From assembly GCA_902489445.1 (NCBI GenBank), contig CABTZX010000024.1, forward strand, positions 1-26,347: DNA of 26,347 nucleotides. Reading direction: 5' to 3'. Below, one piece after another: positions 1-8,692 of this stretch. The position numbers and the translations under genes were made by a program. Under the pieces are notes generated by a model. It was given only the letters and a program-made list of their open reading frames with translations. It was not told the DNA's origin and made no database searches. The stretch is from an uncultured Bacteroidales bacterium (GTDB lineage Bacteria; Bacteroidota; Bacteroidia; Bacteroidales; Porphyromonadaceae). Each line of letters begins with the position of its first letter. Within the stretch, counting starts at the first letter, position 1.

Positions 1-60
1 ATAGATTTTTCTGAAAAAGTCTATAGAGTATTTTCCGGAAGTCTATAGACTTTTCTCCGA
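1..60. repeat. 22-bp palindromic repeat array, truncated by window start
   Basis: AGTCT units begin at 18 and 40, and the first bases of the window (ATAG...) fit the tail of a unit that would start at -4, so the window opens inside an array of period 22. The last unit contains AGTCTATAGACTTTTC, a nearly perfect dyad. The unit sequence is shared with the arrays at 17206-17315 and 26318-26347 and, more loosely, with 10206-10290. The boundary sequence CTATAGACTTTTCTCCGA closely matches the end of the 17.3-kb array (CTAGACTTTTCTCGGA). Confidence 0.85.
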
Positions 61-834
61 TCGCATAGGACAAACGATCCGATACCTCCCATCCTCCGTT
101 CCGTTTCCCTCGTACAACCCGATTCGACACCTCCTATCCTCTGACCCAGCTTGACCAGGTCCGCACGCCGACAGCTCCTGTCCCAAGCTCCGGATTCTAC
201 TCTTCCGCGCTCAGGTATTACCCATACTCCACTATATTTCCTTCGTACAACCGATTCGACTCCTCCTATCCTCTGCCCCACCATCACCCACCTACCACTC
301 CGCTTTCTTCGTACGATTGATCAGTATCCTCCCATTCCAAGCTCTGTCACCACCCATTCTCGGACTCGACATCACCGCACAAACAACCAGTATTCTACAG
401 ACCTCTGTTCCATCATCTTCGTATTACCGAGTCGTTTTCTACCATTCTCCGTGGCGTATCCTCGTAAGTTCGGCTCCAACATTGAGCGTCCTCTACTTCA
501 ATAACTACCGTTCTACGGCTCAGCTTATATTGTTTCCTGCTCTGTTTCGTTCCGCTCCACGTTCCGATTTGTTCTATCATCCTGCCCAACATTACGGGGC
601 AAGGCGGTTCGAAAGCACGAAGAAACGATTAGGGAGAAGGCGGGATGTATTTCTCCAGCACTCATTTAAAAGTGCGTTGCTTTGCGTGTTAAGGTGGTTC
701 GCAGCGACGGAATTGAGGAAAGAATGCGCATCGCTAAGCGAGTATCTCCCATAAGAGAACTTTCTTGCAAGGATCGGAAAGGGAGATCAGCAGGTTAAAA
801 CTCTATTAAAAATCCTATTGCTCTGGGTGATTCA
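61..834. repeat. Degenerate 22/66-bp-register repeat DNA (about 61-430), then unassigned sequence
   Basis: CGTACAACC or related CGTACGATT/CGTATTACC motifs start at 111, 244, 310 and 420. The spacings are 133, 66 and 110, all within one base of multiples of 22. CAGTAT(T/C)C recurs at 322 and 388, 66 bp apart. The stretch from about 66 to 100 resembles the sequence just after the array at 17.3 kb (a shared ACCTCCCATCCTCCG). From about 450 to 834 I see no credible gene, RNA or terminator. Open frames here (such as 317-754) show no recognisable protein and overlap the repeats. Confidence 0.6.
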
Positions 835-881
835 TTGGGAGGGATTAGGGGGAGAATGAGCATTGTTTGCTCGGAACATCG

Positions 882-889
882 TACTTTTG
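882..889 (+). promoter_or_regulatory. Bacteroidota-type -7 box upstream of gltX
   Basis: TACTTTTG matches the TAnnTTTG consensus of the Bacteroidota primary sigma factor. TTG/TTTG lies upstream at 863-869, but it is closer than the usual ~19-bp spacing to a -33 element, so the -33 is weak. A transcript starting just downstream would have a leader of roughly 55-60 nt before the ATG at 955. The box also argues against starting gltX at the upstream TTG 835, which would lie before it. Confidence 0.5.
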
Positions 890-954
890 TAGTAACGAAG
901 GTAAGTATAAGTGGGCGGCGGGTACGGCTCATCGCCCGGAAAGGAAAGAACCAA

Positions 955-2472
955 ATGAAGGAAAACATGCATCCGCGGGTACGCTTTGCTCCCAGTCCAA
1001 CGGGACCGCTACACATCGGTGGCGTCCGCACGGCACTATATAATTATCTTTTTGCACGTCACTTTGGCGGAACAATGATACTGCGCATCGAGGATACCGA
1101 TAGCAAACGCTACGTACCGGGAGCCGAAGCTTACATCATTGAAGCATTGGATTGGCTCGGAATTGAGATTGATGAGGGCGTTGGCAAGGGCGGTCCGCAC
1201 GAACCGTATCGGCAGAGCGAACGGCGCGATATATACCGCAAGTACGTAACCGAGCTTCTCAACGCCGGAAAAGCCTATAAAGCGTACGATACGGCAGAGG
1301 AGTTGGAGGCAAAACGTAAGGAAATCCCCAACTTTCAATACGATGCTTCTACGCGGCTCAGTATGAAGAACAGCCTCGCCTTAAGCCCCGAAGCGTGCCA
1401 AAAGCTCGAAGATGCGGGCGTGCCGTACGTGGTTCGCTTCAAAATCGAACCAGGCAGAGATGTGGAAGTAGACGATCTTATTCGCGGAAAGGTATGCATT
1501 AATTCGTCGATTTTGGACGATAAAGTGCTCTACAAGCAAAGTGACGATTTGCCCACTTATCACCTCGCCAACATCGTGGATGACCACCTTATGGAGGTAA
1601 CGCACGTAATTCGCGGTGAAGAGTGGCTACCCAGTTCGCCGTTACACAAGTTACTGTACGAGGCTTTTGGCTGGGAAATGCCTCGATTTGCGCATCTTTC
1701 GCTCCTATTGAAGCCGGAGGGCAACGGCAAACTGAGCAAGCGCGATGGCGATAGGCTCGGTTTCCCCGTCTTCCCATTAGAGTGGCACGATCCTGTTTCT
1801 GGGGCAATTTCCTCCGGATACCGTGAGAGTGGCTACCTACCGGAAGCAGTGCTTAACTTCCTGGCTCTATTGGGATGGAACCCAGGCGATGGACGTGAAG
1901 AGATGAATCTCCGTGAATTGACGGAAGCGTTCACATTGGAACGCTGCTCGAAAAGCGGAGCAAAGTTCGATTTTGAAAAGGGGAAGTGGTTCAATCATCT
2001 ATACATTCAGCAGTTACCATCTAAGGAACTTGCCGAAATCCTCCGATCCCAGCTTGCAAAAGCAGGTATCGCAGAAGGCAATATCAATACTAAAGCGGTG
2101 GCGCAGTCGGTGAAGGATCGCGTCAAACTACTGCCCGAAATGCTTGGTGAAGCGCGCTTTTTCTACGAAGCACCCGATACATATGATGCCAAAGCGGTAA
2201 AGAAGCGTTGGAAAGCCGATACTCCCACGCTGATGCACGATGCCATTGAAACGCTCAAAGCTATATCCGTTTTCGAGAGCGAGCCGATAGAAACCGCTCT
2301 GGAAGAGATGATTAACGCCAAAGGATATTCAATGGGAGCGGTGATGAACGCTATGCGTTTGGCGCTGGTCGGAGCATTGAGTGGCCCGCATTTGGCGGAC
2401 ATTTTGGCCATTTTAGGTAAGGAAGAATCGGTTCGCCGCATAGAGCGCGCGGTGGAAAGCATAAAGCTGTAG
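955..2472 (+). CDS. gltX: Glutamyl-tRNA synthetase
   Basis: Charges tRNA-Glu with glutamate in the cytoplasm; class Ic aminoacyl-tRNA synthetase. From ATG 955 the product is 505 aa, normal for the family. Near the N-terminus RFAPSPTGPLHIGGVRTAL carries the HIGH-type motif (HIGG, residues 20-23). The KMSKS-type loop reads KLSKR at 259-263, and the zinc-less anticodon-binding region follows. The frame is open back to a TTG at 835, but the extra 40 residues are not family-like and would begin before the putative promoter box. AAAGGAAAG lies a few bases before ATG 955; ATG 967 is a second possible start. The stop overlaps the first base of the GTG start of the next gene, so the two are probably co-transcribed. 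Confidence 0.95.
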   Translation: MKENMHPRVRFAPSPTGPLHIGGVRTALYNYLFARHFGGTMILRIEDTDSKRYVPGAEAYIIEALDWLGIEIDEGVGKGGPHEPYRQSERRDIYRKYVTELLNAGKAYKAYDTAEELEAKRKEIPNFQYDASTRLSMKNSLALSPEACQKLEDAGVPYVVRFKIEPGRDVEVDDLIRGKVCINSSILDDKVLYKQSDDLPTYHLANIVDDHLMEVTHVIRGEEWLPSSPLHKLLYEAFGWEMPRFAHLSLLLKPEGNGKLSKRDGDRLGFPVFPLEWHDPVSGAISSGYRESGYLPEAVLNFLALLGWNPGDGREEMNLRELTEAFTLERCSKSGAKFDFEKGKWFNHLYIQQLPSKELAEILRSQLAKAGIAEGNINTKAVAQSVKDRVKLLPEMLGEARFFYEAPDTYDAKAVKKRWKADTPTLMHDAIETLKAISVFESEPIETALEEMINAKGYSMGAVMNAMRLALVGALSGPHLADILAILGKEESVRRIERAVESIKL

Positions 2473-3494
2473 TGCGTATGCCGGCTATTTCCGTCGTCAT
2501 TCCGGTGTACAAAGTGGAGCGTTTCCTTAGACAATGCTTGGATAGCGTTGCGTCACAAACGTTTACCGATTGGGAGGCGGTGTGCGTTAATGACGGCAGT
2601 CCCGACCAAAGTCCGGCTATTTTGCGCGAATATGCTGCACGCGATCCGCGCTTTGTGGTGGTAGATCAGCCCAACGGAGGGCTTTCGGATGCCCGAAACA
2701 GCGGTATGCAGCGCGCCACTGGTCGCTACCTGATGTTTCTCGACTCCGATGATTTCATTCACCCACAGACGATGGAAATCGCTTTTTCTCTAATTGAGCG
2801 CACCCAAACGGATCTTGTTTCCTGGTACAAGGATGGTGTGTATCGGTCAACCGCGCTCGTGTTGCATCGGTTAGGAGCCAACACCGACCGCTTACGTCCC
2901 CTAAGTCTGCGCAAAAAGTACGATCCCGCCAAGGTAAAATACACAGTAACAAAGGATGTTTATGCGCACGCAACCGAGTATTCTCATAGTGGAATCAAGA
3001 ATCCCATCAAACATAATTACGTGTGGAAGTATCTCTTTCGGCGCGAACTGATAGCGGATATTCCGTTCATCAAAGGCCTTTCGTATGAAGACTTTCCTTG
3101 GTGGAGCGAAGTAATGCTACGTAATCCGAGCGCAACCATAACCCAACTGCCGCTTTACTACTATCGACCAAACTTCGGCTCCATCACGTCCCAGCGGGAT
3201 CAGCTAAAGAAGCTCTGCTTCTGGACGGAAGGGTTGCGGCACAGCTATACGCTCTACTGCGAAAAAGCAACGGAATACCAGCAAAACCAATGGGAGCGCA
3301 ACATAATGTGGGCGGTGATTTCACGGACTTTAATCAAAAAGATTCGCTGCATTACTGCACCACACGAACGGACGGAAGCGAGACGCAGGGTTGCAGAGCT
3401 ATGGGAATTGGGCGTTTTCTCCCGACCGGAAACCGAGCAAGAGCGTAAAGCGCAAACCTTTATCCGTTCCTTTTTAGACGAACCGGGCGACTAA
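2472..3494 (+). CDS. Glycosyltransferase family 2 (GT-A fold)
   Basis: Probably transfers a sugar from a nucleotide-sugar donor to a surface glycan such as LPS or capsule; the acceptor cannot be read from sequence. About 340 aa. The GT2 domain is clear at the N-terminus: ISVVIPVYKVERFLRQCLDS at 6-25, the nucleotide-binding Asp in VNDGSPD (D41), NGGLSDARNSG at 68-78 and the DxD-type motif LDSDDF at 90-95. The C-terminal part holds EDFPWWSEVML, the usual position of the catalytic (E/D)D pair in this family. Start is GTG 2472 (1-base overlap with gltX) or ATG 2478. No transmembrane segment seen. Confidence 0.85.
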   Translation: MRMPAISVVIPVYKVERFLRQCLDSVASQTFTDWEAVCVNDGSPDQSPAILREYAARDPRFVVVDQPNGGLSDARNSGMQRATGRYLMFLDSDDFIHPQTMEIAFSLIERTQTDLVSWYKDGVYRSTALVLHRLGANTDRLRPLSLRKKYDPAKVKYTVTKDVYAHATEYSHSGIKNPIKHNYVWKYLFRRELIADIPFIKGLSYEDFPWWSEVMLRNPSATITQLPLYYYRPNFGSITSQRDQLKKLCFWTEGLRHSYTLYCEKATEYQQNQWERNIMWAVISRTLIKKIRCITAPHERTEARRRVAELWELGVFSRPETEQERKAQTFIRSFLDEPGD

Positions 3495-3540
3495 CTGCCC
3501 TACCTCACGTGGCTTTGGAATAAGCGAGATGGAGAGGATC

Positions 3541-3663
3541 ATCGGCTCTTATCCAACAGTCGTGTCGAAAGGTATATAAGTTTCGTTTGAAAGGTATATA
3601 CCTCTCGCTCAAAAGGTATATACCTTTGAATTGAAACCTATATACCTATTGCAATGAGCCGAT
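3541..3663. repeat. Array of 22-bp units with GGTATATACC core inside inverted repeats
   Basis: GGTATATA starts at 3571, 3593 and 3615, and the variant CCTATATA at 3637, giving a strict 22-bp period over four units. The third unit contains the perfect palindrome AAAGGTATATACCTTT (3612-3627). The array is enclosed by ATCGGCTC at 3541-3548 and its reverse complement GAGCCGAT at 3656-3663. It lies between two convergent glycosyltransferase genes. The period equals that of the GTCTATAGAC arrays elsewhere, but the core sequence differs. Confidence 0.8.
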
Positions 3664-3685
3664 AGAACTCCCTATCCGAACATAT

Positions 3686-3716
3686 CAAGTCGAGTTTCTT
3701 CCTGAGCCTCGACTTG
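3686..3716. terminator. Possible bidirectional stem-loop between convergent genes
   Basis: CAAGTCGAG (3686-3694) and CTCGACTTG (3708-3716) form a perfect 9-bp stem with a 13-nt loop. It sits just past the stop of the minus-strand glycosyltransferase and 190 bp past the plus-strand one. There is no good T-tract on either side, so intrinsic termination is plausible but not certain. Confidence 0.4.
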
Positions 3717-3753
3717 GAAATCACTGTGGTAAGTGCGGAGCGGCAACTCCGGT

Positions 3754-4596
3754 CTAAACGATGTGCGAGAAGCGTTCGGGAATGCGAACAATCACCACCT
3801 TTCCGAACATAGCAGGCTTATTCCACGCATATGCAGGGCGTACTATCTGTTGCATCATGCGTGCTTTTCGAGTAGCGGAATCCCACTCGTGTGCCTTTCT
3901 TTGCCCCGAAACGAGCCGAATGGTCTTGCTTCTGCGCTTCAAATGAGCAGTCCATCCCGCGTCCCGACGGCTCGGATCCTCAAAACGCGCACGTAGACGC
4001 TCCAAATCGAAATAACCGAAGTGAAAGAGATAAAGATGCGGATCTATCCGAAAGTTATGTCCCTTTACGCGGTGAAATCCCCTACCCCAGCGGAGCGGAC
4101 GCGCCACAACGCACGGCTTTGTATAGCGCGTGGAGAGACGTGCATAATGCCTTTGCGCAAGCCAAGGCGCATCGTTGCGGATAATACCCTCTTCCTGCGT
4201 GCGCTGCCCTACATCTACGCCCAATCCCGATAGGCTGGTTCGAATGCGCCGCGTACTGAGATATTCCGCCAAACCAAGTCCTTTCGCGGGGTCAACCACG
4301 AGGAATTCGTCCGCATCACAGCCAATAACTAAATCGTATGTATTGAGCAACTTTGTCGCTTCTTTGGAGAGAAAGTCCAACCGTCCCTTTTCTGCTTCTA
4401 CAACCTGACCTTTAATCTTTTCCACGGCAACAATATGCGCCTTCGGGCACCACGATGGGATTGGCTGATCCTTACCATCCAGAAAAATGTAGAGATGCTC
4501 TTCTCCGAGCTCTTTACCATAGTATTCAGTCCACTTGCGTAGATAAAAGTCATCATTGCGCACCATCGTAAGCGCACAAATACGTTTTATAGCCAT
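3754..4596 (-). CDS. Glycosyltransferase, GT2_4/GT92-like
   Basis: The protein begins KRICALTMVRNDDFYLRKW, the N-terminal strand of the Glyco_tranf_2_4 type (NE/ND followed by a Trp and an acceptor-side segment ending in YIFLDG). It has a clear metal-binding motif IGCDADEFLVVD about residues 90-100, and later a HRVKGHNFRIDPHLYLFHFG stretch typical of the C-terminal half of these enzymes. About 280 aa, cytoplasmic, no membrane segments. Start at 4596 is preferred because AAGGGAAG lies 4 bases upstream on the minus strand; an in-frame ATG at 4620 adds eight residues. It overlaps the 3' end of the ligase gene by about 10 bp, so the two form an operon. Likely role is surface polysaccharide assembly; substrate unknown. 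Confidence 0.75.
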   Translation of the reverse strand: MAIKRICALTMVRNDDFYLRKWTEYYGKELGEEHLYIFLDGKDQPIPSWCPKAHIVAVEKIKGQVVEAEKGRLDFLSKEATKLLNTYDLVIGCDADEFLVVDPAKGLGLAEYLSTRRIRTSLSGLGVDVGQRTQEEGIIRNDAPWLAQRHYARLSTRYTKPCVVARPLRWGRGFHRVKGHNFRIDPHLYLFHFGYFDLERLRARFEDPSRRDAGWTAHLKRRSKTIRLVSGQRKAHEWDSATRKARMMQQIVRPAYAWNKPAMFGKVVIVRIPERFSHIV

Positions 4597-6221
4597 ATTT
4601 CTTCCCTTGTTGAAAGGCATTTTGTTCGTTTTTCTATGAGAAAACAGAGCATTATCATCATTCCGATAAGGTATTCCGGGAAGATGAAGACTAGCTCAAT
4701 CAGTAAGATAAGTATAAAGAAAAGCCCTGCAAGAAGCGCATCTGCGCAGCGCCTCCTCAGAGCAATTGCAATATAGGAAAGGGGGACGATCGTGATAAGT
4801 ACCGCGCTGACGATGCCGCCCTCTAAGTAGCTCTGCATCCACTGATTATGGAAGTGCCCGGCATTGTATCCCTGCATAAATGGACGAATCAGTTCCTCCG
4901 AAGACGCAAGTCCAAAGCCACGCCACGGATGCTCCCCTATATAGCTTTTGCCGATGCGAAGGAGAGCACGCCGATGTTCGTCCGTAAAGTAGCCAAGTAG
5001 ATCCGGAAATGCTATTGCCAGTACTAGTACCACCAAACAGGCAACTATAAGTCCGCCAATAACTACCTTAAAAACGCTCATCCGCGTAGACGCTTTGATA
5101 AGTAACACCACACCTAAAGCACACAAAAAGAGCATACAAATACGGCTCTGCATGATTATGGTAAAGGCAAGCATCTCCACATAAAGCAAGATAAGTACCG
5201 TTCCTTTCGCCGATCGAAGAGGGGTCCGCACGGCATAGTAGAGGAACGGCATCGTGAAAATAACGCAAAGATAGGTGTAATGTTGCCAGCCGAAGAGCGA
5301 TAAAAGCGTTACCGGACTGCTTTTTCCCCACGGAAGTGGCAAATAAAGTTTACTCAATGTAAAGCAAGCAAACGACGAAATGCCATTGGCAGAACATAGC
5401 CATAAATAAAGGAGTAGCACTGACGAAAGATAAAGCATCGTGATGCGGAGTGCATACTCCATAAATCCGCGGACTAATTGTCGTTCCGGCGGATAGCAAA
5501 ATAGGGCAATTGGCACGACTGCAAGCCACAATTCGCGCCGAAAGTACTCTTCACTTCGGACTAAATGTGGGCTCCAGCAAAGCGTTAATGCTTCATAAGC
5601 AACGTAAAGTATCGTAGCTATAATAAAAAGCCTCGGTGAAAAGCTCGGCTTGATCCCTTTACGCGCCTGTGAATAACCGTGCAGAATAAAGCCCAAAAGG
5701 AAGAAAAGGCACGTTCCCAATAGACTATTGAAGAAACCGATGAGAAGATTCGCGTAACCCATAGCCCATAAAAGCATCACCGCATAGCTTACGGCATCTG
5801 TTCCGCACCGATGCATTTTCTCCGAACAAAGCTTCTCGCGGTTCGTTTCTATAAATTTGGCGGACAAACCATCCCTCGCGGTTTGGGAAGAATAAGGGTT
5901 TTCGCTGTCAGCTTCAAGGGATTTTGAGGATGAAACGCCCCTCTTCTTTTTCGTAAAATCGGAGAAATACTTTGTAAAGCGAAGCGGTGCAGCAAACATA
6001 ATCACAAAGCCGATTGTCCAAAATAGATAGAGCGGTGTTTGGAAACGAAAGAAGTCGAGCCACGAATCCATTGCCCAAACGCCTGCACGCTTTGCCCAAA
6101 ACGCGTAACCGCAACCACACACAACAGCCCAAAGCAACGTAGCTACGTACGGAGCCCATACCCCGTTCACGCTACTACACGCCTGCCTTCGCTGCTCTCT
6201 TCCGTGCTTAGTATCCCTCAT
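4587..6221 (-). CDS. O-antigen ligase/polymerase family membrane protein (Wzy_C/WaaL-like)
   Basis: Inner-membrane protein of 544 aa with two N-terminal transmembrane segments, a hydrophilic stretch of about 75 residues (roughly 85-155), then about ten more hydrophobic segments. The family signature is in the last large periplasmic loop: ALLRIGKSYIGEHPWRGFG, followed by GHFHNQWMQSYLEGG (about 455-469), matching the HN-x-L/M-x6-G pattern of O-antigen ligases and Wzy polymerases. WaaL ligase, Wzy polymerase and other Wzy_C proteins cannot be separated by this motif. The neighbouring glycosyltransferase supports a polysaccharide role. A TACCTTTG box lies about 18 bp upstream of the ATG. The 75-residue hydrophilic insert is unusual for the family. 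Confidence 0.75.
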   Translation of the reverse strand: MRDTKHGREQRRQACSSVNGVWAPYVATLLWAVVCGCGYAFWAKRAGVWAMDSWLDFFRFQTPLYLFWTIGFVIMFAAPLRFTKYFSDFTKKKRGVSSSKSLEADSENPYSSQTARDGLSAKFIETNREKLCSEKMHRCGTDAVSYAVMLLWAMGYANLLIGFFNSLLGTCLFFLLGFILHGYSQARKGIKPSFSPRLFIIATILYVAYEALTLCWSPHLVRSEEYFRRELWLAVVPIALFCYPPERQLVRGFMEYALRITMLYLSSVLLLYLWLCSANGISSFACFTLSKLYLPLPWGKSSPVTLLSLFGWQHYTYLCVIFTMPFLYYAVRTPLRSAKGTVLILLYVEMLAFTIIMQSRICMLFLCALGVVLLIKASTRMSVFKVVIGGLIVACLVVLVLAIAFPDLLGYFTDEHRRALLRIGKSYIGEHPWRGFGLASSEELIRPFMQGYNAGHFHNQWMQSYLEGGIVSAVLITIVPLSYIAIALRRRCADALLAGLFFILILLIELVFIFPEYLIGMMIMLCFLIEKRTKCLSTREEIWL

Positions 6222-6238
6222 TCTGCTCTGTTTTCCTA

Positions 6239-6246
6239 CAAAGGTA
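6239..6246 (-). promoter_or_regulatory. -7 promoter box for the polysaccharide gene pair
   Basis: TACCTTTG on the minus strand is a perfect TAnnTTTG match and the same sequence as the box upstream of the V-ATPase operon. It lies downstream of a strong terminator, consistent with a new transcription unit. The leader would be very short (about 10 nt). No convincing -33 TTTG was found. Confidence 0.5.
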
Positions 6247-6271
6247 CGCCTTTTCCCGCGGAAGTATTAGT

Positions 6272-6320
6272 AAAAAACAGAGCTCTCCTTCTGCTAAATG
6301 CGAAGTAAGAGCTCTGTTTT
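6272..6320 (-). terminator. Rho-independent terminator of the CcsBA-end operon
   Basis: Read on the minus strand, AAAACAGAGCTCT pairs perfectly with AGAGCTCTGTTTT across a loop of about 21 nt, and the 3' arm runs into a T-tract (GTTTTTT). It lies about 50 bp after the ccsBA stop and before the ligase promoter, so it separates two transcription units. The symmetric A/T runs might let it work in both directions. Confidence 0.85.
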
Positions 6321-6371
6321 ACGTGGGACGTGTGTTCGGTATATAACACCGCACTACCCTACTTTCACGGA

Positions 6372-8645
6372 TTAAGCATAAGCGTGCATTCCTCCGAGCC
6401 ACATATTCACGCCCAAATAGGTGAAAAGAAGTACGAGGAATGCGAAGAGTTGCGAAACGTGGAAGCCTATCGGCTGGTGCAGAAAGCGTACAATCGGTGC
6501 ATGCAACAGTGCCGAGTAGACCACAAAAGCGATCAACGCCCATACTTCCTTCGGGTCCCAGCTCCAATAGGCGCCCCAGCTTACATTCGCCCACACGGAG
6601 CCGATGGCAATTGCCGCCGCAAGGAGCAGCAAAGCAGGATATAGGAGTAATTCGGCAAGCAGGCGAGCTCGGAGAGATACGTTTTCATAATGCGGTAGCT
6701 TGCGGGCGAAGGGTGCAGCCAAAAGCATTGCGAGCGAAGGCAGTACAGCAAGGGCAAAGAGTGCGTACGATGCCATCGCCAAACTGACATGCAAGGACAA
6801 AAGTGGCGAATGGAGTACAGGCATCAGCGAAGCAATCTGCGGATTCATTTGACTGAATGTAGCAACCATAAGTGCAAAGCCTCCCATCAGCAAACCAAAC
6901 GATGCAAGGAGCGGTTCTCGAAAGCTAACGATCAGAGCTGCCGCAGCGAGCAGCAAAGAGAGCAGAAGCATCGTTTCGTATCCGCTTGCCATGGGAATGC
7001 GCCCAATAATATAGGTGCGCCACAGAACCACAACAAGGATTACTGCAAGGAATAGCCCCAGCAACGTGCGAGCAACAGGAGCAATCCATGACATCTTTTT
7101 CCCTTTAATGAGGGCAATTACTGCACAGAGTGAGGCAATGAAGCCGAGCATTACGGCACAACGCGCCGCCCACGGCAGAAAGTCGAAGCCTGTATAGAGA
7201 CTTTCGGCACGAAGTTTTGAGACGGATGGAAGGCGGTTATCGGTTTGGAGCCGCTGGTATGCCCCTATTTTGCTAATAATATCAAGTGCTTTCGGCTCAT
7301 CTGCGAGACTTTCCCTGAGTATGTCTAGTGCTTGCTCCGTAAAGGCGGCATCCAAATCGCTCATCGATTTGGGGCGAGCGTCTCCAGGTGCACGCCAGAT
7401 GAATTTATCGTGGCTTTCCTCAAATGGAAATAGCGTCAGCAACTCGCCGGTATGCAGATGGAAGCACATTTCTACTGCTTCGTGCAGAGAAACCGCTGCG
7501 GAGAGGAGTTTGTTTCGTTCGCCACGATCGTACGCTTCAAGGAGTGGCTGAAGGCGATATCCCTTGGATCGGTCAAAAAGGTCGGTCAGGGCAACCCGTT
7601 TATCGGTAAGTCCGAGGTATTTTCTTAATGGAGCGTTCTTAACGCGGATTACAGGCAAGGCCTTCATGCGGTCAAAACAGTAGATCCACTGCCACAAATA
7701 TTGGCGATAATCGATTCCTTCGGGGTGGAGCGAGCCGGTTGTACGCAGCGCAAAGTCTCCCGCCAGCACAGCGATCGGAGCCACACGTCCTTTGTAGTGC
7801 ATTGGAAGTTCGCACAATGCCTTTGCTTCCTTTTTGGAGACAACCGGAGCGACCAATCCGGTGGCGTTTGCGTGCGGCGATGCCACAAGAAAAAGAATCA
7901 GTATCGGAGCGGTATGCCCAAGGATGGCGATGCGACGACGGAAGCCACTTCGTTTGTCGCACAGCATGGCGATCATAGCCAAAAGAAACAGCACGAAGCC
8001 AGAATATACTAGTGGTGTGCCGACTCTGTCGCGTGAGAAGGTGGCGTAAATATGGTTGCCATCGTGGTCCGTTCCTTGAAGAAAGACTCGGACGCCCTTC
8101 ACATGCGCTATTTGGTTCATCGAAAGCACAGACTGACGCGGAGCTTCGTCCGTCTGCTGGGTGGTAATGTGTGCTACCCAGTCCATGGGAGTTGTACTGA
8201 GTGGATAAAAGCGCGTTGATGCACTATCCAAACGGATAGAAAAGCCAAGCTCCATGGTCCGGTTGGATTTATCGGTACAACTATGGTATGTTTTACCTCG
8301 TTCGAGGGTTAATCCGCCACTTCGGGCGGTCATTGCGGTTGTTAATGCGCCTACGGCAATCAACACCATTGCGGCGTGCATTACGGCAGCTGGGCTTTTC
8401 CGCTTGAAAGGAAGGAACGAAACAACGATTCCTATTGCAGCAAGCACCCAAAGGATTGCAAACCAAGGGGTACCATATATATAGGTAGCAGCGGTGAGTT
8501 GCCCCGAACGGGTCTCTACAACCGTTGCGTAGCCCATAATGAGCGATAAGAGCGCGAGCAATACGAAAGTAGCTATTTGCCCGGTGCGACGGATTTTAGA
8601 AATAGATAGTTTCAAAGCTAATAAGTCAGTGCAGGGATGCCCCAA
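6372..8645 (-). CDS. ccsA: CcsB(ResB)-CcsA fusion, cytochrome c heme lyase
   Basis: System II cytochrome c biogenesis protein that moves heme across the inner membrane and attaches it to CxxCH motifs outside. 757 aa. The N-terminal part has membrane segments and an external domain like ResB/CcsB. The C-terminal part is CcsA: multiple membrane helices, the heme-handling WWD motif in WGAYWSWDPKEVWAL (690-704), flanking conserved histidines (LHAPIV; SLHVSLAMASYALF), and a terminal GGMHAYA resembling the conserved GxHSY end. Fusions of this kind are known in Bacteroidota and Epsilonproteobacteria. The start is uncertain: 8645 is a TTG, and a second TTG at 8615 gives a more usual MKLSISKIRR N-terminus. 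It follows the di-heme cytochrome gene by about 47 bp; that protein needs exactly this activity. Confidence 0.9.
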   Translation of the reverse strand: MGHPCTDLLALKLSISKIRRTGQIATFVLLALLSLIMGYATVVETRSGQLTAATYIYGTPWFAILWVLAAIGIVVSFLPFKRKSPAAVMHAAMVLIAVGALTTAMTARSGGLTLERGKTYHSCTDKSNRTMELGFSIRLDSASTRFYPLSTTPMDWVAHITTQQTDEAPRQSVLSMNQIAHVKGVRVFLQGTDHDGNHIYATFSRDRVGTPLVYSGFVLFLLAMIAMLCDKRSGFRRRIAILGHTAPILILFLVASPHANATGLVAPVVSKKEAKALCELPMHYKGRVAPIAVLAGDFALRTTGSLHPEGIDYRQYLWQWIYCFDRMKALPVIRVKNAPLRKYLGLTDKRVALTDLFDRSKGYRLQPLLEAYDRGERNKLLSAAVSLHEAVEMCFHLHTGELLTLFPFEESHDKFIWRAPGDARPKSMSDLDAAFTEQALDILRESLADEPKALDIISKIGAYQRLQTDNRLPSVSKLRAESLYTGFDFLPWAARCAVMLGFIASLCAVIALIKGKKMSWIAPVARTLLGLFLAVILVVVLWRTYIIGRIPMASGYETMLLLSLLLAAAALIVSFREPLLASFGLLMGGFALMVATFSQMNPQIASLMPVLHSPLLSLHVSLAMASYALFALAVLPSLAMLLAAPFARKLPHYENVSLRARLLAELLLYPALLLLAAAIAIGSVWANVSWGAYWSWDPKEVWALIAFVVYSALLHAPIVRFLHQPIGFHVSQLFAFLVLLFTYLGVNMWLGGMHAYA

Positions 8646-8692
8646 ACGGACATCCCCACATTGCGTTCAGATAATGTAAAAGTAACGCCGCA

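Noticed and set aside
317..754. 145-residue open frame upstream of gltX
   Set aside because: Overlaps degenerate repeats, Ser/Pro/Leu-rich composition with no domain, overlapped by another frame from 151; no start signals.
500..834. tRNA or structured RNA in the region before gltX
   Set aside because: A GGTTCGAA-like string at about 606 has no matching acceptor stem or cloverleaf arms around it.
835..954. N-terminal extension of glutamyl-tRNA synthetase from TTG 835
   Set aside because: The added 40 residues are not family-like and the putative promoter box lies inside them; ATG 955 gives the normal N-terminus.
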